Positions 1 through 12,638 of a DNA stretch of 64,000 nt are shown one piece after another. The stretch covers positions 3,864,001 through 3,928,000 of the forward strand of contig JAUKNK010000147.1 of the NCBI GenBank assembly GCA_030765055.1. The letters run 5' to 3'. A program made the translations under genes and the position numbers. The stretch comes from Mantis religiosa. Taxonomy: Eukaryota; Arthropoda; Insecta; Mantodea; Mantidae. The notes under the pieces are model-generated. The model ran no database searches and was not told the DNA's origin. It was given only the letters and a program-made list of their open reading frames with translations. Position 1 is the stretch's first letter. The number at the start of each line of letters is the position of its first letter.

Positions 1-321
1 TCTCAATATTCCCATTCAATTGCAGTAAAGCACGCATTAGATAAACAAGTTGTTACAATTTAAAATTGAAAATTTCATAAAGCGATATCTGAATCAATCC
101 CCAACCTGGAATTGAACGGCAGTGTTTTGATATTTCGGAAACATATAAGCAACCTTTATTAAGGCCTAAAATCACCAAGTGGTTTGGATAAGACCAAGTT
201 AAACTTCACTGCCTCATGTGGTTCATGGTCGAAGTGTGCCGAAATACATGATAAAAATTACAGTAGTTTGGCAACTGAAATCTCCCATATGATATAAAAA
301 GGGCTCCTTCGTTCAGATATA
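1..321. other. AT-rich spacer, no gene seen
   Basis: AT-rich sequence running up to the first mariner. I see no conserved reading frame, tRNA-like box or tandem repeat. Confidence 0.5.
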
Positions 322-1631
322 CGATGGCTGTTCAATAAAGAATGATCATAGTTCTTTTACGTTCATAATGTTCGCACTAAAATTCAACCTTATTACACCC
401 TGTTAGCTTAATGTGAAGCAACGACGCCGTATAGGTTTTATTGTTGGTACTCCTGGTTCCCGCCTGTGAGAACCAGGAATGTTCAAACATGTTCAGTATC
501 GCCTACCGCTGCAATGGAGAACACGCGAGGAACAATATTTGGCTGTGAAATTCTGCCTTCGTCTCAACAAATCTTCAGCTGAGGCCTATATAATGTTACA
601 GGAGGCCTATGGAGAGTCTGTTCTTCCCTACGGCACAGCTCGAAGGTGGTTTAAAATGTTTAAAGAGGGTAGACAATCATTTTCAAAGGAAGGTGAACCC
701 GGTGCTCTACTTACTGCACTTACCGAAGTAAACATCAACACTGCTGCTATTGTAAGAGAGGATCGACAATTACCTTAAGACCACTTTCTGAAATACTGAA
801 CATTTCACTGGGTGCCATCCACATGTTGGTGACAGAAACACTACACATGAGACGTGTTTTTGCTCGATGGGTTCCAACTCTTGTTTCCTGAACAAAAGGA
901 CATTTGCATGCAGATCTGCATGCAGTTAAAGTTGATGTTAGAGGAAGATATATAATTTTTTCAAAACGTAATCACCGCTGATGAAACTTGGCTACATCAT
1001 TTTGATCCTGAGAGTAAATAGCAAAGCTCAGTGTGGAAATCTCCTTCATCACCAATCCCACAAAATGCAAAAGTGGTTGCTTCTGCTGGGAAAGCTATGA
1101 CCCTTTCATTCTTTGATACTCATGGAATGGTTTACCAGCATGTTGTACCTGCACACACAGCAGTAACTGGACAGTACTACAGCGATGTCCTGAAAATATT
1201 GCAAGTCCATATCAGGCACAAAAGACCACATTTCCGTGAAGCAGGCTGGATGCTGCATCACGATAATGCGCGGCCGCATATTGCCAATGTTGTTGCTGAA
1301 TATCTTGCAAAAATCAACATGAAGTGCATCCCTCAGCCTTCCAATATTCCGAATTTAGCCCCATGTGACTTTTTCTATTCCCTAACTTGAAGAAACGCCT
1401 TCGTGGTGGGCATTATCCATCATCAGAAGCAGTAGTGAAGGCTGCGGAGGCGATTTTGAAGGATATCTCAAAGAATGTTTTCCAACATGTCTTTGAAGAC
1501 TGGCAGAAACGCTGGGAGAAGTGCATCGCATTCAGGGGAGACTATTTTGAGAAGGACCATCAAAAGTATCAGGATGAGTAAAGGTTCGTTGTCTAAAAAA
1601 ATTGTGATCATTCTTTATTGAACAGTCCTCG
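322..1631 (+). mobile_element. mariner (DD34D) transposon, copy A
   Basis: A cut-and-paste DNA transposon of about 1.31 kb. The left end (GGCTGTTCAATAAAGAATGA) and the right end (TCATTCTTTATTGAACAG) are inverted copies of each other, and a TA dinucleotide flanks both sides, the normal mariner target duplication. The interior encodes a broken transposase (see the pseudogene entry). Three other copies of the same family lie at 11478-12883, 20675-21985 and 54588-55855, so this is a repeatedly inserted family, now inactive in this window. Confidence 0.93.
479..1581 (+). pseudogene. mariner transposase, broken (copy A)
   Basis: The transposase of mariner elements binds the terminal inverted repeats and cuts and rejoins DNA through a DD34D triad. 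The N-terminal helix-turn-helix part is readable at 479-775 (TREEQY, then RRWFKMFKEG). The first catalytic aspartate lies in TADETW near 980. The second is in HHDNARPH near 1260 and the third is in LAPCDFF near 1365, with exactly 34 residues between them. The frame is interrupted near 776, 1018 and 1388, including a stop just after the first aspartate region. The C-terminal part (KKRLRGGHYPSSEA to the stop near 1580) is otherwise well kept. It cannot make a full protein as it stands. Confidence 0.92.
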
Positions 1632-2350
1632 TAATTTATGTTTGTTGTGCAGTATCTCGCCTGCAAATAATTGATCTCACCTTCTGCATTATAAGTATTT
1701 CAACTTAAAATGTTAAATGAGTTTGTGAATGAATTAAATGAACAGGAACTCACAATACGCTATCTTCTCACAACAATCAAGTTCGAAATTTAGTACCTTT
1801 ACCGGAAGGGTATCATTTCAAAACAGGGCAAAGGGATAGTAGCAGAGTAAATGTATCACTGAATTAGGAGTGCAGTGTGAGGTGGGAAGGGAAGCTCTTA
1901 GGATATTTGAAAAGGTGAAACTTGTGAAATCGAATGTCTTTGGTGGCTCTAGTGATTCCATATGACAAAAGGCTACACATTAAAATAAAAACAACATACC
2001 AGGATGCCACTGGATGTGTACGAATGTTTACACTATGTTGGAACTGCACCAAACGTTTGATTTGTGTACAGCCGAAGTTTAAGGGACCTTTATTATCTAA
2101 GATAGGCAGCTGCAAATGGTCTCTTAGGCCCAGGGTAGTCGTCTCGAATTTAATTACGATGAAGATAGGACTTCTATATTGTCTTTTCGTAAGTGATTCC
2201 AAGAATTAATCCAATAGACCAACAACTGTATACACACATATTCTAGTGCTTATTTTTCTTAACGTTTAAGAAAATTGAATTGCAACTTCACCTCATACCT
2301 CAATAGTCTGGCTCTACCTTCAGTCTGGAAAACCTTAGTCTATACACGGC
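1632..2350. other. spacer, no gene seen
   Basis: Two frames of about 90-110 codons overlap on opposite strands at 1864-2209. Neither shows a recognisable domain, signal peptide or biased composition, so I treat both as chance frames. Confidence 0.4.
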
Positions 2351-2354
2351 TAGT

Positions 2355-2705
2355 TTGAAATAAATGCTTATTTCCACCAATTTACCTGAATAACATAGAG
2401 TTTTAACTATGAAGCCTGGGACTTAAGTACTTACAGCATAGTAAGTGGTGACAACAGGTGCGTGTCTCAGCATATGAGAAACCCTAAGTGGTCTACCGGA
2501 AAACATATGAGTCAGTTGGGGAATTTAAAGTCATGTCGGCATGTTGGCAATAGTAGCGCAATAGTTTAGAGCAACCGCTGGGAGAGCGGGAGATCCGTGC
2601 TTCAAATACCGGCTATGGTATTGAATTTTTCAGTCTGATTCTACTCATTCATATCTTAGCCCCCACACGGCTAGTGTGGAAGAAATTATTAATTTCCGTT
2701 CTTTT
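2355..2705 (+). repeat. SINE-B-type tRNA-like repeat
   Basis: One unit of a dispersed repeat found many times in this window. It has a tRNA-like segment at about 2543-2620, with an A-box-like stretch (TAGTAGCGCAATAGTTTAGA) and a degenerate B box. This is followed by the signature TTGAATTTTTCAGTCTG and then CGGCTAGTGTG. Upstream is another shared module (ATGAAGCCTGGGACTTAAGTA and a short GTCTACCGG stretch). Internal RNA polymerase III promoter boxes suggest a SINE origin. This copy is diverged and I see no target duplication. Confidence 0.7.
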
Positions 2706-2709
2706 TTGT

Positions 2710-4500
2710 GTTCCACCAATCTATTCCCATATTTCTGAAAATTATTCTCAACTTTGGGCTATTTCCTATAAATTTCCTTCTTAGTTTTGAGTAATTCTTT
2801 TTAATAGTAGTTGGCATTTTGCCAATAGTATTAAATGTAGAAATAGTGTGTCAGGCGACATACTTGTCAAAATCACCTATATCTGTAACACGCCTTCATA
2901 CGCACTGCATTTTGCCAGCAGTTCCAAAAGAAGCTTCTTATTTTAAGCATGAATTCCCGCCTTGCACTTACTTAAATAGAATCAACAACTCACGAAGACA
3001 TACTTCTGGTTTTATGAACGCATGGGTTATACACAACTTACCTTGCTTGGCTATGCACGTTGTTGTGGCAAATTTTGATGACATTGGAGGTGTTTTAGTT
3101 TGGGTGAGAACACGAAAGGACAAGAATTTCCAGTAAACATAACAAAATCGATATATACCATGAAAGTTTAACTACAGGAAGATGTAGCAACCAATGTATG
3201 CACAGAGAGCTCTATATAACATAAACAGAGGGCTGGCAGTCCAATATGCCACGAGTACCGCCAAACGACTGCAAATCTCTAATCCGACCAATCCCAATGT
3301 CACCCTTCTGACAGATGTGCACGACTGAGTGTGTTGGGCTCAAGGCGCCGTCGATAACGATCATCCAGTTGACACTTTGGACAGAATGTGGTCAGCTTCG
3401 TGCTTTCCTCTGCCGGATTGTTATTTTCGCCGTCTACCTCAAATTTTTAACGGTATTGAATGAGCACATGCCTAAACATGGACTGAAAGTCCACTTAAAA
3501 AGCTGATGTGTTATATTCTAATTATTTTCTCTACTCCTTCTATAAGTATGTATCTCTACAAACACTTAATGTTCTGATTAATTAGTTTTTTATTACTGTA
3601 CCGTATATACTCCCATCGCATTATGGTTGTTACTCCCCATCGGGCGCCTCCCCAGCTGTAGGCCCTTCAGATATGGAATGTACTGAAAAAACTATACTCG
3701 GGGCGAACTAAAATTGTACAAAAAACCACCCCCTGTAATACGGCTAAGTGTGAAGACCTCCACAGATAAGATTTAGTGGAAGAGGCACCTATTCTTCAGG
3801 AGATAATATGAGAATTCATCTCCGGGGATACGGCAGGAAGTCCTCAAGGGCCCAATTAGAGCTGAACACCGCACCCTTCATTTTGGGTTAATAAAAATGG
3901 AGCATATGATGATTATTCCAAAGATGGCAGCCCTGCGGGATATCAATAACATACCCAGGGGAAATTTGCATTATAAAGGTTACAAAATAGGTAACATGGC
4001 TTTCATTTGTTGGCGACCACAGCAAGGAAAAGGAAAAACTGATAAAGATGGTCAGAAATAACCTAAATGGAAACTTTGAGTCCACGGTGTATGGCAAATA
4101 AAGAAACAGAAGTAGAGAATGCACTGGAAAATGTGAAGGTAAACTTTGCTGTTTTATCACAAAACCAAACGAACCTCAAACGAGCCTATACATTGTCTAA
4201 GTTGTACATAATGAAAAGGCATTGAGAAACACAATGGATAATTACAAATTGATAAATGAAGGAATCAGATAATTGCATCTAAATAGAGTTGGGATAGTTT
4301 ATAATAGTGGGAGTTCGTAATCCAGAAGAAGGTGGCTCAAAAGAAACTACAAAACTAAATAAAGATCTCCAATTAACAAGATAAACCTAATTACTAGCTA
4401 TAGACGTAAGTGCATGACTTGGTAATACGCTAATGCAAGGTGTATTGGATACTTTTGGGGACATAACACTAAATAATACTCCTAAAGGAAAACATCTAGT
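2710..4500. other. spacer, no gene seen
   Basis: The frames here (for example 2819-3136 on plus and 3888-4160 on minus) have no recognisable motif. The sequence is AT-rich with no tandem structure. Confidence 0.4.
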
Positions 4501-4504
4501 CACG

Positions 4505-4655
4505 AAAACCAACGTTCCGGCTGGGGTATGCCCAGATGCTGACCACATCTTTTCCCTTATCGGTTGGATGATCCCCCACCTCTGCCTTACGTAAGTAAGC
4601 GTGAGGCCGGCAGTCAGATTGGTAGGCCTTGGCCTTGCTTTGGCTGGGTTTATTT
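4505..4655. repeat. dispersed repeat, short copy
   Basis: Shares a block with 23170-23295: the TTCCGGCTGGGG stretch, then CAGATGCTGACCACATCT-like sequence, a TTCCC-TATCG stretch, ATCGTCCACCTCT-like sequence and a GTGAGGCC end. Two copies in one window show it is a repeat. The class is unknown to me; it could be the end of a retroelement. Confidence 0.6.
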
Positions 4656-4659
4656 ATTA

Positions 4660-5188
4660 TTATAAAGGAAAACATTTACTATTACACATTTAGGTAGTTT
4701 GGAAATAACAGTTTTATCCACTCGATGATATACATTAACACATTTTCAGATCATAGGACTATGATAGGATTTACCCTATCAAATGCTAAACTTCCAAAGT
4801 TAGTACTGCATACCAAAGCATACTGAGATCATCATTTACTAACTTCAAAAGTTGTAATTCCTTTCAGGTGGAAAAGAAACTCAGTCGATGCAAAACAGTA
4901 TAACCAGATTATGAAAAACTTAAAATTCCATTGATTACATGAAGAATCGATAAAACAAGTGCATCAAAATATCTAAATGTATAGCTAACAGGGAGGCCAA
5001 TAAATCGACATAAGTCAGGAACGGGATAAAGATATACTAACAAAGGTAGCACCAAACAATTAGGAAAACTTACAAATAATCAGAGCTAAAGATATTGTGT
5101 AGGAACCTAATTAAAATAAAGAGGAAGACGTATATGAGATGGCTCCATCATAAAGCGAATGGCACTGTAATTAACTATGAACAACATA
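4660..5188. other. AT-rich spacer, no gene seen
   Basis: AT-rich sequence up to the second mariner. No conserved feature was recognised. Confidence 0.4.
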
Positions 5189-6482
5189 TGAGGGTTGTCT
5201 GAACAGTTTCCGACCTCAACATGAAAATAGCAGTAAAAAAAAGCTAGTGAGTTTCATTGTTCGTCTTTTGACAGTTACTCGCCAAAGTGCGAGCCAGTTT
5301 AGACGCTCATTTGTTATGCAACAATTGTCTGAGTGAGTTGATGTGAGTACTTTTATGAAAATGGACAAAATCCAGTATAGAGCTGTCATTAAATATTTGT
5401 TTTTGAAAGGCAATACGCCTACGCAAATCAAAGATGAGTTGGATTCTGTGTATGGGGACTCTGCGCCAACATTTACCAAAGTGTAATTATGGCAGTTTAT
5501 TTTAAACGTGGCTTCAGGAGCTTGGGAGACGAACGTTCGGGACGTCCAAAATCTGCAACTACTAACGAACACATCGCCAAAGTTCACCAAATGGTGCTAG
5601 GTGGCCGCCGAAGTAAAGTAAGAGAGATAGCACAGGCTATGAACATGTCAAAAGAACGTGTTTGTCACACATTAAATCAACATTTAGATATGAGAAAGCT
5701 GTCCGCGTGTAGGGTATCGCGTTTGCTCACGGTAGAGCAAAAACGTGTTGGAATGAACATTTCCAACGCTCTGTTGGCGCAGTTTAGGTGCAATGAATCC
5801 GAGTTTTGGCGCCGATTAGTTACTGTAAATGAAACTTGGATACACCATTATACGCCCGAAACAAAAATAGAGTCCAAACAGTGGACTGCAAAGGGGGAAC
5901 TGGCTCCAGAAAAAGCAAAACCAGTTTTTTTTTTCGTCTGTGAAAGTGATGGTGACGCTTTTTGTGGTAGAAATGGAGTTATTTTAATCGATTATCCTCA
6001 AAAGGGAGAAAAATGCATTACAGGAGCATACTACGAATCACTATTTGAGAAGATGAGGCCAGAACGTGCGGAAAAACGGCCACATTTCCAAATTTGTAGA
6101 AAAAGAAAATCCCGTTTCACCAAGACAACGCATCGTCTCACATCTCAGCGGTTGCAATGGCGAAAATCGACGAATTACTTTCTGAACAGCTTGACCACCC
6201 ACCTTACTCACCAGATCTATTCCCAAGCGACTTCTTTTGTTCCCTCATCTGAAAATTATGCAATCGGAGGACAGAGATTTTTGTCAAATGAAGAGGCAAT
6301 CACCTTCGTGAACAATAATTTTGCAGAGAAAAATGCTGAGTACTACTTGGATGGGTTACAGAGATGGGGGCATCGCTGGCAGAACTGTGTAGAGTTACAA
6401 GGAGACTGTGTAGAAAAACAATAAAGTTCTGAAAAAATCTCTGGTATCTTTATTACGTTGGAAGTTGTTCAGACCACCTATG
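5189..6482 (+). mobile_element. mariner transposon, second type
   Basis: About 1.29 kb with imperfect inverted ends. The left is AGGGTTGTCTGAACAGTTTC and the right, read on the other strand, is AGGTGGTCTGAACAACTTCC. TA lies next to the left end, and a candidate TA lies next to the right end. The ends differ from those of copies A-D, so this is a separate mariner lineage. Its right boundary is uncertain by about 4 bases (6478 or 6482). Confidence 0.88.
5361..6424 (+). pseudogene. mariner transposase, broken (second type)
   Basis: Coding begins at the ATG at 5361 (MDKIQYRAVIKYLFLKG), the usual N-terminus of mariner transposases. It shifts frame near 5485 and continues as one open frame from 5489 to 6424. 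Family landmarks include LTVEQKRVGMNIS, HHYTPETK, GVILIDYPQKG, ITGAYYESL and a well-kept C-terminus (HRWQNCVELQGDCVEK). Two defects bear on function. The first catalytic position reads TVNETW, with Asn where the family has Asp. The block holding the second and third aspartates (about 6090-6230) is out of frame. It is a dead copy. Confidence 0.9.
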
Positions 6483-6769
6483 TAATGGATTTTTTTTGGA
6501 GGGAATTGAGAGAAGTAAAACAAATCTTATTGTAATGATGTCCATGGCAGACAGGATAAAGTATACAAAATCTTAATAGGCTTAGGTAAGAAAATGGTAC
6601 AATGCTTGCAAAACTTGAGGTCAGTAATGAAGATGAAGGAATTTCAGGGTATACAGATGAACACATGGTTGCCTTTATCTTCGATGAATTAACATTAGCT
6701 GTTCACAATTTTAAGAATTAATAATCCCCTAGAACAGATAACAATTATAGTTAATTAATAAACTATTCA

Positions 6770-7330
6770 TGATTAATGGAAATTAATATTTCTTTCACAC
6801 TGGCCGTGTGTATTCTTAAGTATGGAAAGATAGACTGAATCGTTCAGTGCCTTAGCCGGCATTTGAACCACGGATTTTCTGGTTGCCGTCCAGCCGCTCT
6901 AACCCTTGAGCTACTATGTCCAACGTGCCGACATGACATTATATTCTCCAACTGACTCGTGTTTTCCCCGGTAAACCACTAGGAGTTCTCACAAACACAT
7001 AAGATAACTACCTTAATGGCGCCTCACTATGTTGTAAGTATATTAAGACCGGGACCACTATAGAACTTAATTGTTCTTTCGCACTAGCCGTGTGTAGGAT
7101 GCACTATGAAAGGGTAGAGCCAGACTGAAAAATTCAATGGCAAAACCCGGCTATTTTTTACAGGGAGAAACACGAGTCAGTTGAAGAATTTAATGTCATG
7201 TTGGCACTTGGCCATAGTAGCTCAATGGTTTAGAGCGACTGGACGGAGACCAGAAGATCTGTGGTTCAAATCCCGACTATGGCATTGAATTTTTCAGTCT
7301 TGACTTGTAATGACACCGGCCGTGAGAACC
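6770..7330. repeat. SINE-B-type repeats in opposite orientations
   Basis: A minus-strand unit lies at about 6775-7010 (ATTTGAACCACGG is the complement of the B box, then AACCCTTGAGCTACTATG). A second minus-strand tail (CACTAGCCGTGTG, then AGAGCCAGACTGAAAAATTC) lies at about 7078-7150. A plus-strand unit follows at 7170-7330 (GTAGCTCAATGGTTTAGAG, then GTGGTTCAAATCCCG). The head-to-head order suggests nested or rearranged copies of the family described at 2355-2705. Confidence 0.7.
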
Positions 7331-7334
7331 TACG

Positions 7335-9485
7335 CAGTTTAATTATTAATAATTATTTTTAAAAAGCTCTATTTTATGTTATTTACATTTATATTGGAAA
7401 TCTGTACATATAACTGAAGAATGAAGGGTAGAAAAATGTGTCCGATTTATAAAAAGGGGAATAAAGGCAACTGTTGCAATTGTGATTGCAGAAGTGTTAA
7501 ATATATGTATCAGTATTGAAATTTCGATTCAATTTAGTAATTGAAAATTTTAAGAAAAAGCCAAAGTGGAGTTAGAAAAGCGGGGTAGGTGTTTAGAAAA
7601 TAACAGAGAAATAGAAAATGTAATTTATACCAAATTGCATTATCTATTAGATTTCAAAAAAGCTTTGGACAATATCTGTAGAAATAATTATGAATCATAA
7701 GGAAGAAGAAAGGCCCTCCACAACATTCAACATCACAATGTAGTGGTTTATTTTGGATGAAGGTGTTGATGATGTATTTCTCAACTTTGGTGAAGTTCTA
7801 GCACAATTTTTGAAATTCTCCACGGCTGCTCTCGAGCGATGATCTCTGCACCCAGGGTCGAGGTATCGGAACGGAACCGACGAATTACGCTAACAATTTA
7901 AGAATATTTCCGAAATTTGTTCCAAAATATGTTTTATTTTTTCTTAATGATTACGTATTTGCTGGTTATTTACAGAATGTTGTATATTCCAGGATGTTTA
8001 AGTTCCTATATTGTCGAATGATACAAAAACTATTATGGGTTTCAAGTGCGAAGGTGTTTGTCCTTGAGCGCTACTAGTTGAGCAACCAATCGGAGAACAC
8101 TATTCGCGCTAAGACAAAAATTCAGATTTTGCAAAAAAAAAAAAAATCCATGAGGAAGGAGAGAGTAATGTATTTACCATAACCGTAAAAATCCCATATG
8201 TTTGGCTCAAATAGTTTTCCTAATTGAAATAAATAAAGTAAATTCAATTGTAATATAACAATGCATTGCGACGTAAGCACTGTAATGAACATCATTATTG
8301 GTTGGCATGTATGCGTGAACGTATATTTGTAATTACTCAGAGCTGAAACGTACACATTTGACATGACGTGATAAAAGAAATATGTACTTTGAATAAGGCA
8401 AGGTGTTTGTTTAATTTGATGACAGGAAACAATACACTTCTTGCTAGTCTGACAGAACGTGTCTGCTCACATTATATCTTTGTTTATGAATGGTTCGTAA
8501 TCTCTACTCTAGAGAGTTCAAAGAAGTATTATTCACATACTCTTTCATGCCAAAGTGTATCAGCTGGATCAATGAGACGCGAATCATCTTCCCCCCCTTA
8601 CTACTGCTAGAACAATCAATAGTGCTAATGTGGGCTCAAATTATGTTGTAAACAGAAATAATATTTTTAAACTGACTGACGTTGAACGACTTACGAAGAA
8701 ATTGACAAGAAACAGAAGACTGGGAAAACTGCGTGAATAAACTACAAGAAGACGATTTTTGGGAAAGAAATAACACCTAACGAGATTTTGGATCCTATCA
8801 TCAAAAATTTGCAGTACTCAGACGATGCACTGCTGGTATTTTCGTTGGATTAGAAAAATAAGTATTTCACAAACTATAATTAACTTTAAACTAAATATTT
8901 AAACCATTTGCGTAATATACGAATATACATGTTGCAATTGCGATTTCAAAAACAGCATTATTATAAAAAATTTGGAAATTTCAGTTTGTGTTCCCTTACG
9001 TCTAGCGCCACGAACACTCGCAAGTGCTAGAGAGAGAGGGAGATATAAAAGAGTGGGGATAACGAGGTGGCAACGGTGAAGGCTGTAACACATCTCATTC
9101 GCTACAGGCGAGAACTCTTCCCATTTGAAACACTTAATAGTAACTCGTCTTTAATGCATGCGTCGTCAATAAATCTTGTGTGCATTTCATTGCTGTATTC
9201 GCTCAAAATTTTTCCTTTTATAAGCTTACACTGAGCTATATCTTCATACCACTTAAGCGCGGCGAAAATATCTTACAGGCGCAGATTAATATAACTTAAA
9301 CCTTTTCAGCAGACTTGCAGACCATTGCCTATAAAACACGTCTGATCCTTAAGACGGATGCTTGCAGAAGATCTGGTTCTTGCAAAGATTCCAACTTCTT
9401 CCTCATTATGTAGCCATGGTTACACAAATTCTAAAGCTTTATTCGTTAACGTCGAAGGTTACGTAATCTCATTATAGAAACTACC
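7335..9485. other. spacer, no gene seen
   Basis: AT-rich, with a short adenine run near 8134. The small frames at 8122-8364, 8368-8610 and 8899-9093 carry no recognisable domain. Confidence 0.4.
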
Positions 9486-9489
9486 AATA

Positions 9490-10080
9490 CTCATAATTTG
9501 ATAGAGGATGCACTGAGATACGAAAGAGGAAAGTACTACACGGTCTTTGTAAACCTCAGGAAAGCCTTCGATTCAATAAATAGAGGGAAACTAATAGATA
9601 AACCGAAAGGAATAACCAAATAGGGGACCCTCTCGTGAAAACGATAGAGGCAGGCCTTCAAAAAAATCCAATACAAATAAACAGCAATGTTGAAGTTTCA
9701 GAGATGATTACACATACGAACGGAGTCCCTCAAGGAGACCTTGTTAGCCCAACGCTGTTCAACATTTATAGAGTAGATGTCACCAGTAAAATGGAGAAAG
9801 AGTCAAACGCATAAATGATTTTTATGCAGATGATATTGTTGCAAACCAGGATTGTAAGTGGGGTGAGGGACTTACAAACCTAATCAACAATTGGGGGTGT
9901 GGCCACTGAAAGGATAAGGGAGAAAACGGTGGAGCTAAACAGGTCAAAGGGTAGGTACATGATTAGGGTTAAATTAAAGTGATGGGTTCTCCATAATATT
10001 GATAAATATATTTTAATGATTGGGGAAGTCAAGTCAAAAAAGCTCTCTTTATCTTGAAGATATAAAGGGTGCAATCAAGA
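9490..10080 (+). pseudogene. LINE reverse transcriptase remnant (palm region)
   Basis: Decayed coding remains of a non-LTR retrotransposon. I read FVNLRKAFDSINRGKL, the first part of the RT palm with its catalytic Asp replaced by Asn in FVNL. GVPQGDLVSPTLFNIY, the classic PQG-SPxLF block, follows near 9720-9770. A frameshifted YADD-like stretch lies near 9825-9840 (TTTATGCAGATGATATTGTT). Several stops and frameshifts interrupt it. The same element probably continues at 10585-11335. I place it among LINEs but do not assign a clade. Confidence 0.8.
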
Positions 10081-10084
10081 CAAA

Positions 10085-10580
10085 CATTCCCTCAATGAAT
10101 ACATAATAAGTAGATATTACCTTTTATGTAGAGTGGCATAGAGTTCTGAACAAGAGGTGGCTGGTTCACTTTGATGAGTTAAGTTTTGTAAAAATATTAA
10201 CAAGTTCTAAGATGAGACTAGAGCAGCTGCATCCGACCTTCCAACTAACCATCTAACTGACTGATCAACTGATGAGTGACCAACCCTTCCTTAATGGCTG
10301 TAAACGTTTAAATAGAACTTATTTTCAGAATATCTGCTATCATACGACCCAGCGATTCCTTGGTGCAATCTTGTGCAACCCAAGAATGAATGTTCTTAAA
10401 TTTTCTGTCCATTTAATAGAAAACATATGAGCTGGCAGGTCAGTACCACTGCTTACTCTGATCGCTGAGTCAACCAAACTGTCTCAACTTGTTAATTCCT
10501 GCTAAAGCCTGGAGCTTAACACGAAATGAAATGTGAACCTCAAATAATACATTTTTCCCCAAATCTTGTTCAGACCTTAT
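10085..10580. other. gap between LINE fragments, nothing recognised
   Basis: Separates two parts of one reverse transcriptase, so it may be inserted or too decayed to read. No boxes, repeats or coding blocks were recognised. Confidence 0.35.
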
Positions 10581-10584
10581 GCGC

Positions 10585-11335
10585 AACAATATGGTGATAG
10601 GATCAACAGTAAAAGAAGTCGTACAGAAGGCAATATAAAAACTGGAAACTTGGGCAATGGAAAATTACCTACATAGAAATCAAGATAAGACAGTTCAAAT
10701 GATATTCAGGAAGGGAGGAAGAATATCACCCAAAAACAGTATATTACAAACAGTGGCAGATATAAATACCTGGGAATTACATTACAAACAACAACATCAT
10801 TTGGTATACATATCCAGGAAATGGTAGCAGCAGCCATCAAAGCATCATTCAATATTCCAAACATAAATAATCTGTCAACTGACACTATTCAAAGTAGCAG
10901 TGGCACCAATCATAACATATGGAATAGAGATCACATGGGAAAAGCTTAAAATCGGTGATTTAAAAATACCGCCATCTTCTCTGATGTATGAAGTGTTGAA
11001 ACAGACTTATTTCATAGAGGACATCAGACTACAACATTGCCTACCATCAACAGGACCATACCAGGAGCTGATCAACATCATGGACTGAAAGAAGAAGGAG
11101 ATAGACCTAGACTTTCACAACACACCAGTCATGATGGATGACAAGTGGACCAGCGAATACAGAAACCAGACACATATGACAACAGGACTTCCAGTAAACG
11201 GCTCTCACCATAAGATACGTATTATCTAAAGCTTTCACGAAGCGAATGTGGATTGTAAATGTGTGTTATGTAGTCAACAATGCAAAAAATATCATGCAAA
11301 ATGTAAAAAAAGAACAAAATCTGTAACAGCCTAAA
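10585..11335 (+). pseudogene. LINE reverse transcriptase remnant (thumb and C-terminus)
   Basis: Continues the element at 9490-10080. Readable blocks are LETWAMENYLHRNQDKTVQM near 10630-10690, a KYLGITLQTT block near 10770-10790, and VAPIITYGIEITWE near 10897-10935. A cysteine-rich stretch at 11250-11310 (CKCVLC, then HAKCKKRTK) looks like the C-terminal zinc motif of LINE ORF2 proteins. Frameshifts separate the blocks. The function when intact would be reverse transcription at the nicked target. It is dead here. Confidence 0.8.
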
Positions 11336-11883
11336 ACAAGGACTAAAATACTTGTATTGCTTAGAAATTAATGCTCAAACTGAGCGCACTTTTCTCATTA
11401 TTATAATCTCTTACAAACATTACTTTTGTTGCATCATTCTCATGGTCTGCTTTACTTTAAACTTATATTTTAAAATACGAGGGCTTTTCAATAAAGAATT
11501 ATCATAATTTTTTGAGGACATAAGTTTTCGTACTGAAATTCAAACTAATTATATTCTGTTAGCTTAATGTGAAAAAAAACACGCCGTAGTAGTGCCATGT
11601 TTGGTACTCCTGGTTCCCGCCTGTGAGAACCAGGCAAATTCAGACGTGTTCAATATCGCCTACCGCTGCGATGAAGGTAACATGCAGTTAAAGCTCATGT
11701 TAGAGGAAGATCCGGAGTTTCTTTCTAACGTAATCACTGCTGATGAAACTTGGCTAAATTATTTTGATCCTGAGAGCAAACAGCAAAGCTCAGTGCGGAA
11801 CTCTCCTTCATCACAAACCACCCCCCCAAAGCAAAAGTGGTTGTTTCTGCTGGGAAAGTTTTGGTTATCCCATTCTTTGATAT

Positions 11884-12364
11884 TGTGACTTTGTGGGTTT
11901 GTGACATTAAAAGTCCAATTCCACAAACTCAAAATGTTCTTTATTTCCACCGAATTACAGTTGGAACACTTGCCAATTACAGAGAATTACGTAGCGCACA
12001 CAATTTTAATTCGCCAGTTCGTCTGTGACAGGTCCACGCTACACTTACACTTACAATTCTTCTGATACACGTACACAGTCTCCCAGTCCGTTCACTAACA
12101 CGGCGCTCCTCACGCTGCTCGCCAAGAACCCATTGACTCGTCCACTGCAGACCTTATATAGGGAAGATAGCCGTTTCTGGAAGTCTCACGGTTCAGTGAA
12201 TCTTCGCGACTGTTCCAGAGGTCTGGGGGAGGGGAAAGAGATGGCTAATGATGTTTTCCCAACCCCCGCGTTAACGTTGCAAGATAAATGGGTAGGCGTG
12301 GCTCAAAGGTTGCCGTCCCTTACCAAGCTGCCAGTTGGTCCTGCCTTCCATTAATAGGGTGACA
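11884..12364 (-). mobile_element. solo LTR inside mariner copy B
   Basis: A 481-bp long terminal repeat. It starts TGTGACTTTGTGGG, ends GGTGACA, and is flanked on both sides by ATAT (11880-11883 and 12365-12368). The undisturbed mariner copies read TTGATATTCATGG at this point, so the 4-bp duplication is exact. On the minus strand an AATAAAGAACATTTTG polyadenylation region precedes a GACTTTTAATGTC-ACAAACCCACAAAGTCACA end. This is the family-defining 3' module shared with about ten other LTRs here. A 4-bp duplication fits Ty3/gypsy-type integration. Confidence 0.93.
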
Positions 12365-12638
12365 ATATTCATGGAATGGTTTATCAGCATGTTGTACTTT
12401 CACACACATCAGTAACTGCACAATACTACAGGGATGTCCTGAAAACATTGCAAATCCAAATCAGATGCAAAAAAACCACGTTTACGTAAAGAAGGCTGGA
12501 TGCTGCACCACGATGATTCGCCGCCGCATATTGCCAATGTTGTTGTTGAATATCTTGCAAAAATCAACGTGAAGTGCATCCCTCACCCTCCCTATAGTCT
12601 GGATTTAGCCCCCATGCGACTTTTTCCTATTCCCTAAC

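Noticed and set aside
1864..2209. Opposed frames of 91 and 112 codons
   Set aside because: No recognisable domain; length is within chance for this composition.
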